A DNA stretch of 64,000 nucleotides from Vandiemenella viatica (taxonomy: Eukaryota; Arthropoda; Insecta; Orthoptera; Morabidae): the NCBI GenBank assembly GCA_031002005.1, contig CM061914.1, positions 188,684,685-188,748,684 on the forward strand, written 5' to 3'. Shown here one piece after another: positions 11,220-21,920 of the stretch; positions within the stretch are counted from its first letter, which is position 1; each line of letters opens with the position of its first letter. Both the position numbers and the translations under genes were made by a program. The notes beneath the pieces were generated by a model, which saw only the letters and a list, made by a program, of their open reading frames with translations, had not been told where the DNA came from and did not search any database.

Positions 11220-11544
11220 ATAACTTTGACAACAGCAACATCTATGGACAGATAAAACATCTACACCCAATATTTCACCGTTTTGGTAAATTATTCGCTA
11301 CTTTTTTATGTAATTTATTCCTATCCCATATTTACTTACCGACAGAAAACAAAATTTTCCCATTCCATTAAGCTTGAAATCAAGTGCCAATTTTCAACCA
11401 ATATCTTCCCACCCCTCATCACCAATATATGTACCTTGTACATCCCCAGCACTATCCTGATTTTCCTCCTATCTTACAATGAATCGTATCTCAAAATGAA
11501 GAATAAACGCAATGTTGTTGAAGGCCATGTTTCCGCATTTTTTT
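11219..11544 (-). pseudogene. CR1-type LINE 3' fragment, left arm
   Basis: On the minus strand it reads GDEGWEDIG, KLALDF and GMGKFCF, matching the GDEAWKD, KLAL.FRHKGVGRF region near the RT C-terminus in better copies (e.g. 61271-61687). Several stops are present; it is a dead fragment. Confidence 0.6.
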
Positions 11545-11880
11545 AGGATTAATTACTAGTTGAGAAATAACGCCAATGCAACTGTTTAATTTATTTATTG
11601 CTGCGTCGTAACCCGTTTCACCTCTCATTGAGGCACCATCAGTGACGAATTATTTACATTTGTTATTTACGGTATGCAGCTGCACTTCTCCGTTTTATTA
11701 TCCAAAGCATGTTTTGCTTGCGTCATATTTACAAAACTGGTGCTTTCTCATCACCCGGTCGTCTGTTGTTGCCAGCTGGTTTGTTTGATGCCTCTATGAG
11801 AGGTGAAACGGGTTACGAGGCAGCAATAAATAAATTAAACAGTTGCATTGGCGTTATTTTTCAACTAGTAATTAATCCAA
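11545..11880. mobile_element. MITE-like element with ~90-bp inverted ends
   Basis: The ends read GGATTAATTACTAGTTGA...AACGCCAATGCAACTG...GTAACCCGTTTCACCTCTC and reverse at 11788-11880. The flanks are themselves inverted copies of a LINE fragment, so the element boundary inside the larger palindrome is an inference. No ORF. Confidence 0.6.
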
Positions 11881-11884
11881 AAAA

Positions 11885-11990
11885 AATGCGGAAATATGGC
11901 TTTCAACAACATTGCATTTATCCTTCATTTTGAGATACGATTCATTCCAAGATAGGAGGAAAATCAGGATAGTGCTGGGGGTGTACACGG
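11885..11990 (+). pseudogene. CR1-type LINE fragment, right arm (first part)
   Basis: It encodes a decayed GVYT stretch that would continue as ISDEGWEDIG at 13010, so the palindrome at 11991-13009 was inserted here. The second part is 13010-13224. Confidence 0.6.
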
Positions 11991-13009
11991 TATACAGGGT
12001 GGGGCATTTAATATGTTTTCTGGAAATATTTCGGAAAGAAAGCATTTTAACAAACAATAACCTGTATAAAAAATAATCATACAGTAGGGGGCTACAATTA
12101 TGTGATATTGGTTTTTTCACAGGTGGCGCTGTTGTCGTTACAACAAGGTCAACTTAATTCTTTTAAATGGGAACCCCTATTTTTTTTGAAGATTCCGATT
12201 CCTCATGAAAAAATAAAAATAGTTTGCTTAACTCACTTTTCTGTTAGCCTCACAGATGGCGCTGTAATCGCGAAAAATGAATATTCGCGTTTTTTGTGTA
12301 TAATTTTAATTATTGTTTAAATAATTACATGTAATTTTCATTCTGTAAACATGGAAGGTAATTTTAAAGGATAATGACGAAATTGATTTTTTAAATGCTT
12401 TTTCTTACTTATTTGCAGCCATGTCTACAGCAGGTGCTCAAAAAGGTGACCATTTACTTCCAGACATTTTCTGACACACTTCGAGCTGTTCAGGCATCAT
12501 TCCTGCAAAGGGTCAGAAAATGTCTGGAAGTAAATGGTCACCTTTTTGAGCACCTGCTGTAGACATGGCTGCAAATAAGTAAGAAAAAGCATTTAAAAAA
12601 TCAATTTCGTCATTATCCTTTAAAATTACCTTCCATGTTTACAGAATGAAAATTACATGTAATTATTTAAACAATAATTAAAATTATACACAAAAAACGC
12701 GAATATTCATTTTTCGCGATTACAGCGCCATCTGTGAGGCTAACAGAAAAGTGAGTTAAGCAAACTATTTTTATTTTTTCATGAGGAATCGGAATCTTAA
12801 AAAAAAAAATTAAAAAAAATAGGGGTTCCCATTTAAAAGAATTAAGTTGACCTTGTTTTAACGACAACAGCGCCACCTGTGAAAAAACCAGTATCACATA
12901 ATTGTAGCCCCCTACTGTACGATTATTTTTTATATAGGTTATTGTTTTGTTAAAATGCTTTCTTTCCGAAATATTTCCAGAAAACATATTAAATGCCCCA
13001 CCCTATATA
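11991..13009. mobile_element. ~1 kb near-perfect palindromic foldback transposon
   Basis: Left arm 11991-12475 and right arm 12512-13009 are reverse complements with few differences (mainly an A/T-run expansion at about 12798-12820). A 36-bp spacer (12476-12511) separates them. Both ends read TATA(C/T)AGGGTGGGGCATTT, with probable TA target duplication. AGGGTG termini and TA sites fit Tc1/mariner-type elements. It interrupts a LINE fragment that reads through when removed. Each arm carries the 3' end of a transposase gene, so it looks like two inverted copies of one transposon end fused at the transposase C-terminus. Confidence 0.85.
12479..12562 (+). pseudogene. transposase C-terminal fragment at the palindrome centre
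   Basis: Open frame reading RAVQASFLQRVRKCLEVN followed by GHLFEHLL and a TAG stop. The ending with QRR..CLE..G.HFEHLL is familiar from insect transposases with a DUF4817 N-terminal domain. Only about 27 codons remain; the mirrored arm holds the shared part on the other strand. Assigned from memory. Confidence 0.6.
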
Positions 13010-13229
13010 TTAGTGATGAGGGGTGGGAAGATATTGGTTGAAAATTGGCACTAGATTTCAAGCTTAATGGAATGGGAAAATTTTGTTTTTTGTCGGTAAG
13101 TAAATCTGGGATAGGAATAAATTACATAAAAAATTAGCGAATAATTTACCAAAACGGTGAAATATTGGGTGTAGATGTTTTCGGTGTACTCTGTGTCCAT
13201 AGATGTTGCTGTTGTCAAAGTTGTTGTAT

Positions 13230-13536
13230 ATGGCTAAGCCACTGGGAAGCACTGAGTGGCCAGGACCTGCCTCGGCTGGCATACAGGCTAGCAGGTGGAT
13301 AGTGTGGACAGAGACACACAAACAGCCAATAGCGCTTTGTCTGTACCTGTTGATTGAGAGTGGTTGGCAGTGGCTCGACGTCTCGTGCGGCTGACGGACG
13401 GCGGACTGTAATGAGGAGCGCCGGTCCGGACCTCTCTAGACCCGTCCTCCACGTCACGGTCCTGATGCGAATCACAACGCGCCGCCAGCCGCTTCCGCGG
13501 TGACCTCAATGACCGAGAGGCCCGCGCAGGTGCAGC
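13230..13536. other. GC-rich, CpG-containing island
   Basis: About 300 bp is clearly GC-richer than its surroundings, with many CG dinucleotides (e.g. GCGCCGCCAGCCGCTTCCG). All frames have short ORFs on both strands and none shows a recognisable protein. It could be a relic promoter or exon, or part of an unrecognised element. Confidence 0.4.
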
Positions 13537-14576
13537 AGCGTCCATAAACTACGTGGCTCCGTCTAGGGGGAGCGGGGTTGGATACCAAACTACGATGGGG
13601 GGACAGAGTGTCCGAGCCAACCCACGTAGCTGTTCCTTCATATTATTTGTCACATTTAAAATAAGTTACAGAACACACAACAGCATGTGGATATTTATTC
13701 CCGTCACTTAGTGATCTCTGCACGTAACTTAGATATCCTACATACTCTCAGGACCGTGCTTGCGAGTGACTTGAAGTCATAGCGTGGGGTTGCACGCGGC
13801 CGGCGTATTTTAACTATCCGACACGCGATAGCGCATAACGATTCGAAAAACGTTGGAGACGTCACTTACAGATGACAAGGCAGCAACAGTTCTTATTGTT
13901 TTGATGGTTTGAAATAGAGCTGTTTTCATTAGGATCGCTCGCGAGTGACCACGGCGCTCCTTCGAAAAATAATTCTAATCTTATTGCCAAGTGAATTTTA
14001 GTGCTACTTAAATTATAGTGCTCGCTGAACTATTGTCTTAAGTTCAAAGGGCGGTTTGAAGTGGAGCTGTAAAATAAATTTTACGAAGCTTATCGAAAAA
14101 GTTTTTCTAACAAGTTTAAACTATCCTGCGAATTATGGAAATCTATCAGCTGATTAATGCATCATTCACTGGTAATGCAGAAAGCAGATGGCAGAACTGT
14201 AACAAAAGAAAAAAATGCAACTCTTCTTAGTTTTTTTACTCGGTAGGTAAACTTTGTCCTATTTCACAAATCAATGAATGAATCAGATAAGAAGAATGTT
14301 GGACCCCTGACTGTACCTGAGAAATAGATTTTTTTTCCAATAATTGATCATTTAGAGGATTTCAACATTGCATCCGGAATATTTATTATTTTAGAAAAGT
14401 ACATAACGCAAATATTGATTGTTTTTATTCTATACGCATTAATTTCAACTACAGTCTGCTAAGAGAAAACAGTACAAAATGTCTTACGGAATTAATAGGG
14501 AAATAAACTTCGTGTCACACGAGAGGACGGGGTTCAAGGGAGGCCAATGTAGAGCCACGTAGTTTGTAGACAGTCC
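13537..14576 (-). mobile_element. MITE family M1, copy split by ~720-bp insertion
   Basis: Ends AGCGTCCATAAACTACGTGG and its inverted counterpart (TACAAACTACGTGGCTC on the minus strand). The interior matches the reverse complement of the complete copy at 17717-18093 up to about 13730 (CAGAACACACAACAGCA) and again from about 14452 (AAGAGAAAACAGTACAAAAT). The sequence between (13731-14451) is absent from the other copies; I do not recognise it. Confidence 0.75.
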
Positions 14577-15285
14577 ATTACCGGGTTAATTCGATCGGTA
14601 CGCAAGAAAGTGGTACAGGAAACGATCTAGTAGACAGTCTCGCAAACACCAGCTGCCTCCGCCACGTGACAGGAGACGGGCAACGTACCGAGCGATTGCA
14701 AATAAAATCAAATTACATTATTTATTTGAAATTTACACTTACTTTTAACTAAACAAGCGCAAATGAAGACCACGCAGTTATTCATTTCATATTTCCTGGT
14801 TAGCCTAGAAGCGCTGCGGTGGCAGTCAGCGTAACTAACAAACACTTCGGGGATCATCGAGTCACGCCGGAGGTTGACGAGCTATTGAGGTGAACCCAGT
14901 CTACAGGCACAACGATTTTTTTTTTTTTTTTTAAATTGGGTGCTTTAATACTTAAGAACGATAGATCCGTAACAGCTGTATTTTAAAGTCAGTTTTTGAC
15001 AGTCTTGGTACAAGAACCTACCAGTTGCGACAGCACAATGTGGCCATATTCTTTGAACAACAGTACTTATTTCACCTAAGAACAAAGTTTCTCTCGGCGT
15101 TATAAAATGCTCTTTGGTGACTAGCCGAGTGAAAGAAATGTTATCACACGAATTTCGGAGATCACATGCACTGTCGCCATCTACTTGTTTCGTACTTGGG
15201 AAGCGCAGTTAACATGGCGTGAGCCTACTTCTCTTAGCTATCTTTCGTGGAGGAGATTGTTGACGGGTTCTTAAACACTTGGCAT
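14577..15285. other. no recognised feature
   Basis: Mixed sequence with a T run near 14920-14936. No ORF, repeat family or RNA gene recognised. Confidence 0.4.
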
Positions 15286-15288
15286 TGA

Positions 15289-15500
15289 TCGAGCGTGGCG
15301 GGTGAGCGGTAGCGCTCTGGCCTCGCATTCCGGAGGGCGCGTGTTCGAATCCCCGTCCGGGCATCCAGATTTCTGTATTCCATGGTTTCACGAAATCTCC
15401 TCAGACGAATCTGGGAATGTTTCCTTCAAAAGGCCGAGGCTGAATTGCTTCCTGTTCCTTGCTCAAAATCCTTACCCGCCTCTATTGACTTCGAGGAGGT
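15289..15500 (+). repeat. tRNA-derived SINE (family S1)
   Basis: tRNA-like head GCGTGGCGGGTGAGCGGTAG...GGCCTCGCATTC with B box GTGTTCGAATCCC, then the family body CGGGCATCCAGATTT, TTCCATGGTTT, CTTCAAAAGGCC. The same blocks occur in order at 36393, 58083, 59613 and, on the minus strand, 21565 and 62889. Confidence 0.85.
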
Positions 15501-15509
15501 GTACCAATT

Positions 15510-17076
15510 TGTGGAAAATTTTATCTTAAATTTCTCTGGATTCCGACTTCATGTAGACATGAAAAACAGCCTGTTTTCCTCTTAGGATCCGATCAGTAGT
15601 TTTTGCGTTCGTTTAGACAGACATAAATTTAAAAACAATTTATTCCTTTCTATAGGTGATTAATAGTGCCACAAACTCATTTTCTTCGTACTATCTTTGA
15701 TTTGCAGACAGTTTTTCAAGTTACATTCTTATTGTATGCATATTGCACTAGGAGACATATGTGATGGAGTTAAGCAGTCATATATGTTATTCAATCAGTA
15801 GACGCACTGCGAAGATTTCAGACAGTTAATATCCCTGAAAATAAAAATCACAGCAACAGAATGGGTTTTCAAGATGGTGGACAAAGCAAAGTAAATTTGC
15901 GTAAAATTCGAAACTCTTAAACGTATTCTAGTCTTTCGGTAGTTGATAACGGAACCTAATGTACGCAACATGTTTGTACTTACAAATTTTCCCTTGTAAC
16001 AAAACGAATTGAAATCAGAATTCTCAGAAATAGGCGACGAACGATGTTCCAGTGTTAATTCTCTCCTTCAGATTCATTTAGTCACGGGGCGAACCGTTCC
16101 AGTTCCCGCATGATGCGTCGTATTTGTTGGTTAATTTAATCAAACTGACATCCATACGACAAATGCGAGTAATGAAATGAATTTGCGAGTAACGTTTCGG
16201 TACTTTGAGTCAAGCGATGAGCTCGTTACTCAGTAACGAATACATACGGTTTGCTAGAGCTGTAGTACCGGCCGTCCTGGGATGGTGCGCAATTTCCGCT
16301 TCATGAACTACACATTTCACAAACAAAAATACTCCTACCAAACAGAACAGAATTTAAGCTAATCGTAGACATGTGGAAACACTTAGGTTTCACAGTATTC
16401 ATGACTGTAATCATCAGATTGGAGATGGCTAATAGTGGACAGTTGGGGTTTGTTATAACTTATAACCAATCCCTATACGTAACCCCTACCGCTAGGCTGC
16501 TCCGCGTTGTTATTGTGTAACATGTGTTGTATAACTATCAGGCTGCGAGATTCTCCGCAGTTCTTCCTCATTTTGCTAAATCGTACGTTCGGTTAGTTCA
16601 GTATTGGTGAAATTTTAGCACGGGGCCTTGCACAGTTTAAGCTTAGCAACCAAATACATCGGCTATTAAGTTTATTTAAGATATTAATATTATATTTATT
16701 AATATTTCCAGAGATAAGATCCTTAAGATTTGTAGCAGGATAACTTTTCCTGTATAAAATAAGAAAAATGAGAATTGCAAATATTCAAATAAGTAACAAC
16801 ATCGAGAAACAGAAATAATCTTTCTAGAATGGAGAATGGTCTAATCTAAAGATCTTAAACTGTAGGCCAAAGAATCCTGATGAAGATCCACTGCAGGAAT
16901 CAAATAACATTAATATTTGTAAACTGTTGCCAGAACAGGCCGCAGTGGCCAAATCTTCTCGTATAAATGATGGTAATGAATGATTTCGAGTCTAGCGCTG
17001 AACGCCGCCGTGTTCATTACGTCAGGCAACCAGGCGCACCTCAGCGCGTAGCGGTCAGGTCTACGTTGCAGGCAGA
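15510..17076. other. no recognised feature
   Basis: About 1.5 kb with only short ORFs. No transposon protein, inverted repeat or RNA gene that I can support. Confidence 0.4.
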
Positions 17077-17559
17077 TACCGGGTGTTTAAAAAATGACCG
17101 GTATATTTGAAAAATAAAACAATAAAAACTGAACGGATAGCGATAGAAATACACCGTTTGTTGGAATATGCTTGGGAAAACAGTAAATTTTCAGGCAGGC
17201 AAACTTTCGAAATTAGTTACAATTTTCAACAACATATGGCGCTGCAGGCGATTTGAAAGATATAGAAGTAAACACAGTCTGTGAGTTCACAATTCTGTAA
17301 GTCGTCTTTCTGCTATAAGCGTGTGCTGTTCACGGATTGCAAGTTTGCTGTGAAAAAATGGTGGAAAATATCGTACTTTAGATTTTTCCAGACTGCAGTG
17401 CCATATATTGTTGAAAATTGTAACTAATTTCGAAAGTTGGTCTGCCTGAAAATTTACTGCTGTCCCAAGCATATTGCAACAAACGGTGTATTTTACCGCT
17501 GCCCGTTTAGTTTTTATTGATTTTTCAAAACATACCGGTCATTTTTGAAACACCCCGTA
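17077..17559. mobile_element. foldback element, arms ~165 bp
   Basis: Left arm 17077-17241 and right arm about 17397-17559 are inverted copies: TA(C)CGGGGTGTTT.AAAAATGACCGGTAT ends, then ACACCGTTTGTTG.AATATGCTTGG, CAGTAAATTTTCAGGCAG and CTTTCGAAATTAGTTACAA. Flanking TA on both sides fits a mariner/DUF4817-type target. The ~155-bp centre has no clear coding remnant. Confidence 0.82.
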
Positions 17560-17716
17560 GCTTGCTCCGTTTATTATGGTGGTGCTTTTTCACACCGTTT
17601 TCAGGACTATCCTTAACGTAGTGTTAAAGAGATTTCCTACGTACATGCGAACTGAAAAACCCGAGAGGGAAATGTGATGGAAAGGAAACTAACAATTACA
17701 TCACAATTCACCTCTA

Positions 17717-18093
17717 GGGAGCGTCCATAAACCACGTAGCTCCATTTTGGCCTCCTGTGAACCCCCTCTCCCCCACGTATCCCGACGTGACTTTTGCCTC
17801 TACCCCCCCCCCCTCCCCCACGTAGCACATAGGTTTTTCCCTACTGATTCTAGAAGATATTTTGTACTGTTTTCTCTTGTCAGACTATCGTAAATTACAT
17901 ACGGAGATAGTTAAATAACTGAAATAAATATTCACTTGCTGTTGTGTGTTCTGTACTTTATTTCAACTGTGACAAATAATATGAATAAGATGCTACGTGG
18001 CTTGGCTTGGAACCCTCTCCTCCACGTAGCTCAGCGTAGCTTTCCAGCCAACCCCTTCCCCTAGTTGGAACCAAGTAGTTTATGCACGCTCCC
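17717..18093 (+). mobile_element. MITE family M1, complete copy
   Basis: Inverted ends GGGAGCGTCCATAAACCACG and its counterpart CAAGTAGTTTATGCACGCTCCC on the right. Flanks show a possible 3-bp duplication CTA, which would suit PIF/Harbinger. There is a C-rich tract near 17797-17818. Related copies are at 13537-14576 and 43438-43830. No ORF. Confidence 0.82.
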
Positions 18094-18181
18094 CTATCTA
18101 CACTCCACATTTCACAGGAAATCGTAAGTGGCAGAGGACACCAATACTAATTGCTATTCTCTGCATTTCAGTCCCTAATAG

Positions 18182-18312
18182 CACGAGCGAATTAGTACGG
18201 CATCTTATTTCCCTGTTATTGTGACCCAAACAGATTGGTAGTATAAGTATTTCACTGCAAGATTAGGGAAATAAGGTGCCGCCCTGATGCTTCTATGAAC
18301 TCGTGCTATTCG
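18182..18312. repeat. imperfect hairpin
   Basis: GCACGAGCGAATTAGTACGG...CTTATTTCCCT is mirrored by AGGGAAATAAGGTGCCGCC...GAACTCGTGC. Arms are about 45 bp with mismatches. The surrounding 18094-18860 has nothing else I can name. Confidence 0.5.
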
Positions 18313-18949
18313 GTTGAGAATGCACGGATTAGAGATTAGTTCTGGTGGAAAGCACTCTCTACCACCCACAAAGTTGTGAACTGTAGAGTACATGTGTTGA
18401 TGTACATCCGTAGCTCTGACGTAGCACGCCCGGCCTCCGACACCGGACTAAGCAACACCGAGGAAATGAATTGCCAGAGCATTGAAATAAACTAACGTAT
18501 TATTAAATAATTGGTTTTTGTTTATTTATATTCACAACTCCAAATCATGGATCTAAGTCTTGAGACAGCCTGTTGATATTTTACTCCAGTAAGTAGTGAG
18601 GAATCTACGCCATCTGTCTGCGAGAGAAACCCGTCCAGTCTGCGTATTAATTCAGTGAGGTCACTAATCGCGCGACTCTTCTCTACACATTCTCGATACT
18701 ACTAATCGATCACTTGCGATACGGATCCCACAGATCACAACAATACTCGAGATGAAGATGCGAAGTAATTTTATAGATACGTCACAGTTATTCAACATTA
18801 TAGTTGCCGTCTAGAATTTACTTTTCCAACGACCTATGTTGTACTGTAATCCCATTTCGTGGGTTGCTTTGTAAAATTACGCATAAAGCATTCAGACTTA
18901 CAAACAACTGAGCGGCTTATTTTGTACGGGCAAGTGGGTAAAATAATTT

Positions 18950-19644
18950 TTAAAAGGTAGAAAGCAAAAAATTAGTGTAGGAAAAGCAGTGTCAAAAGAA
19001 GTGGAACTGAACATGGGAGTCCCACAGGGTAGCGTACTGGGACCATTGCTATTCGTTATTCTAGTAAACAATTGTGTTGATGGTTCACTGTCAGAAGTTA
19101 GATTGTTTGCAGATGACATAATGTTACACAATAGGATCGAAACGATAGAAGTCTGTAAACGGCTGCAGGGTGATCTAGACAGGATAACTAGCTGGGTGAG
19201 TCAACATGGGATGAAGATAAATGCAAAGAAGAGCCATCTTATTAAGGACACTGATAAAAAGCTATAGATTGAATATGAATATAAAGTGGGGAAGGAATTG
19301 TTTAATGAAGACTTGAAATGTAAATAGTGCCATAACATTTGATAATAAACATGACTGGGCGGGACACATTGGTCAGGTGGTAGGAAAAGGTTTCAAAATT
19401 CTGCTCTTGTTGGAGAGAGTAATGAGGGGATGTACGGGAGAAGTAAGGGTATTGGGATAAAAAAAACTTTGCTCAGAATATTGCTTAAATGTGTTGGTGT
19501 AGCATGGGATCCCATTTTGGGTCTCAAATACAGAAGTTGGAGGGTGTGCAAAGAAGGGGCCCTAGATTTGTCCCTGGCTATGACTAGTCACTGAATTGGT
19601 CGGAATTCACCGGTCAAGAATTAAAGTTATACATTATTGTCACT
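18950..19644 (+). pseudogene. CR1-type LINE, RT 3' portion
   Basis: The 93-codon frame at 18989-19267 has the RT signature GVPQGSVLGPLLF followed by LFADDIML (catalytic FADD) and GMKINAKKSH. Beyond it the decayed frame continues with KVGKELFNEDLKCK and GHIGQVVGKGFK, in the order seen in the antisense copy at 31940-34400. Stops and indels mark it as 5'-truncated and dead. The hAT MITE at 19653 lies just past it. Confidence 0.85.
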
Positions 19645-19652
19645 CTCTAAAT

Positions 19653-19925
19653 CAGGGGTGGCCAATCCGCGGCCCGCCTTGAACGTTTTTCCGGCCCGCG
19701 AGATTCATCACATTTCTACAAAATATTTTTTATATTAAATTTTTAATGTTATATATTTCCTTACGATGTGCGTTTTGTATCATTATTATTATATTATCTA
19801 TATTTACATGTAAAAATAATAGTAAAAAATGTGTCTAGTGGGGATATATGATTTTATATGCGGCTCGCGAAGTTATGGTGCTCTTCCAAAGTTGCCCGCA
19901 AGATCATTTGGGTTGGCCACCCCTG
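19653..19925. mobile_element. hAT-type MITE
   Basis: Ends CAGGGGTGGCCAA and TTGGCCACCCCTG form perfect 13-bp terminal inverted repeats. Flanks CTCTAAAT (19645-19652) and CTGTAAAT (19926-19933) are an 8-bp duplication with one mismatch. Length 273 bp, no ORF. The CAGGGGTGG terminus and 8-bp site are hallmarks of hAT. Confidence 0.9.
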
Positions 19926-19933
19926 CTGTAAAT

Positions 19934-21176
19934 GTTAATGTTCCGCCTGCCTTTTAATCTCGACAATGCAGCAGCAGCATGCCTGTGTCGAGCCGCGTCA
20001 ATCAATGTCTCACCCGGGGCGCACATTGAGCTGCGTGGCGCAGTAGGGCAGGGCAGCTCAGACTGGCAGTTACTCGCGCATATTAGAGCGCAGTTTACAA
20101 AGCATTGTTGTGTTGTGCGATAAACCGACAATAAAGCGTGACCAAAAACATGTCGATGCAAAAACTCGATTTGTGAATCAGATTGGGATGTCGAGCTTGG
20201 AAAATTGTTATTACTTTAACAGAAGCTGAGTTAGATAAAACTATGCAAAAGTGAGTATATGAAAAGAAGAAACTCTCATCTGGCTTTTGCAGTGACAAGA
20301 GAATTCTCAAAAGATAATTTCCGGATGACTCGAGCGGAGATTCACGGCATAAACTAACCCGTTATTTTCTCGATAAAGCTCAAATATCTATTAGAACTGA
20401 AGAAAATCTCGCTGTATTTTCGTGGTTATTTATTTAATTATTTAGCGTTTGACGGTACATGACATTTATAAGAATGTTTCTCTCTTTTATTTCATACTAT
20501 ATTTTTAAGAAAATTATATAACAGAACATAAACACTTGAAACTAAAAAAGCAATGTCAACAAATTAAGTGTTTTTCGGAGACACTATTGAATGATGTAGT
20601 ACAAATAATAAGAAAACAAATAATGTGATAATAGCCTATATATATCAATCTTTTTCGAAGTTTTATTAAAAATGAATTCAAAAAAAGAAAAGAAAATTGA
20701 AAATTGTAAGTGGACAGTTGTATGATAAATAAATGCTGAATTTACTCGCCACTTGTTGGGCTCATTGTCCAAATCTCTTGTTTAAATTTAATTTTTATGT
20801 ATTTTTTATGACTGATATTGTGAATCGCAGGTTGGTTACGCACCAGATTAATCAATTTTTCTTATTCCATAGTTGAAAATAATTATAAGTAAAGCAAGAT
20901 TATAAATAACGCAAGAAGCGTTACGTTGTAAACCGGCACGAGTGAGCTGCGTGGCACAGTTTATGTGTCGTGATCACAACGTGGCGCAGTACTGCGCTGC
21001 CCTGCTCTGCGTCTCAATACGCGCTGTTCCGCCCCAAAACATAGAGACACAGAAACTGTGCTGCGCTGCGCTGCGTCGACTGCGCGTCAATGTGCGCCCG
21101 GCCTCACTGTCGCCAAAAGTTTAGAAAATAATCCCCAGTCAGCGTCAAAACTGCAGTTTATCAGTGAGTATCCGGT
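19934..21176. other. mixed interval with CGCTGC-rich tracts
   Basis: Two GC-rich patches (19960-20080 and 20940-21110) carry short repeated GAGCTGCGTGGC(G/A)CAG motifs, with AT-rich sequence between. No ORF above background. The shared motif suggests these are ends or relics of one element, possibly the one whose coding relic follows at 21177. Confidence 0.4.
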
Positions 21177-21360
21177 ATGACGAAAACAAAATTTTCTGAG
21201 ACTGCAAAGTTACGGAGCTTCGTAAAGGAATTTGGAAGGGAGTATTTTAGTGAAGAGGAAAGAGTTCTTTTCTGTAAATTGTGTGAAATTAAAGTGACTT
21301 AAACAAAGCGATTTGAAATTTAATTTCCCAATGGTGCAGTGAGTGCACGGAAGCAAATTG
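21177..21360 (+). pseudogene. BED/CGGBP1-like zinc-finger fragment (hAT-related)
   Basis: The ATG opens a 41-codon stretch with KLRSFVKEFGREYF and LFCKLCEIKV, then a stop and KRFEI. The CxxC followed by KRF resembles the N-terminal zinc finger of CGGBP1-like and hAT transposase-derived proteins. Only the first half of the domain survives. Confidence 0.45.
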
Positions 21361-21564
21361 TGCTGTCTACATGAAAGCGACACTACTATATAAAACAAAT
21401 GCTGTACAATGGACTATGGAGCATGTTTTGACGTATAATAAATTTAAATGTTTGTTATTTTTAGGTCATATTAACCCGTTTTTAAGGCCACATTTGCATG
21501 CTTACTCGTCTATTTTTTTTGTTGGTCATAAAGATCCGAACACTAATTATGACTTTACGGCTCG

Positions 21565-21752
21565 TCGAAGTCAAGGACAACAAAACAGAATGAGGCTGGG
21601 AACAGGAAGGAATTCGACCATGGAATTTTGAAGTAACCATTCGGTTGGAGTGATTTCATGAAACCAAGGAAAACCGCAGTCAGGTGTCCGGACGGGAAAT
21701 TGAACCCGCGCCCTCCAGACAGCAAGGCCCGAGCGTTAACGATCAACCATAG
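21565..21752 (-). repeat. tRNA-derived SINE (family S1), antisense
   Basis: Read on the minus strand: ATGGTTGATCGTTAACGCTC head, GGGTTCAATTTCCCGTCCGG around the B box, then the S1 body with TTTCATGAAATCACTCC and CATGGTCGAATTCCTTCC. Diverged from the consensus implied by the other copies. Confidence 0.8.
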
Positions 21753-21920
21753 AGCATTTTTTGTATCTATCCTCCCTACTGTTTAGCGATCTAAATGTTG
21801 GCCGTTTTAAATAAACATGGGATAAATACATTCGGTATTTCTATAAATAATTATTCGATTCATTGAATGCTGCCGAACAAAAGAGCGTTTTGAACTATAG
21901 AAATGAAGTTCCTCTTAAGA

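Larger units (their letters stand above)
11219..13224. repeat. large inverted repeat, arms about 410 bp, with an insertion
   Basis: The left arm 11219-11635 is the reverse complement of the right arm, which is itself split: 11788-11990 and 13010-13224. The arms include decayed CR1-like coding sequence and the ends of the 11545-11880 element; the loop is about 152 bp. The gap in the right arm is a second palindrome (11991-13009). Matching blocks include CAGCAACATCTATGGAC, CAAGCTTAATGGAATGGG and AACGCCAATGCAACTG. Arm identity by eye is about 90-95%. Confidence 0.85.
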
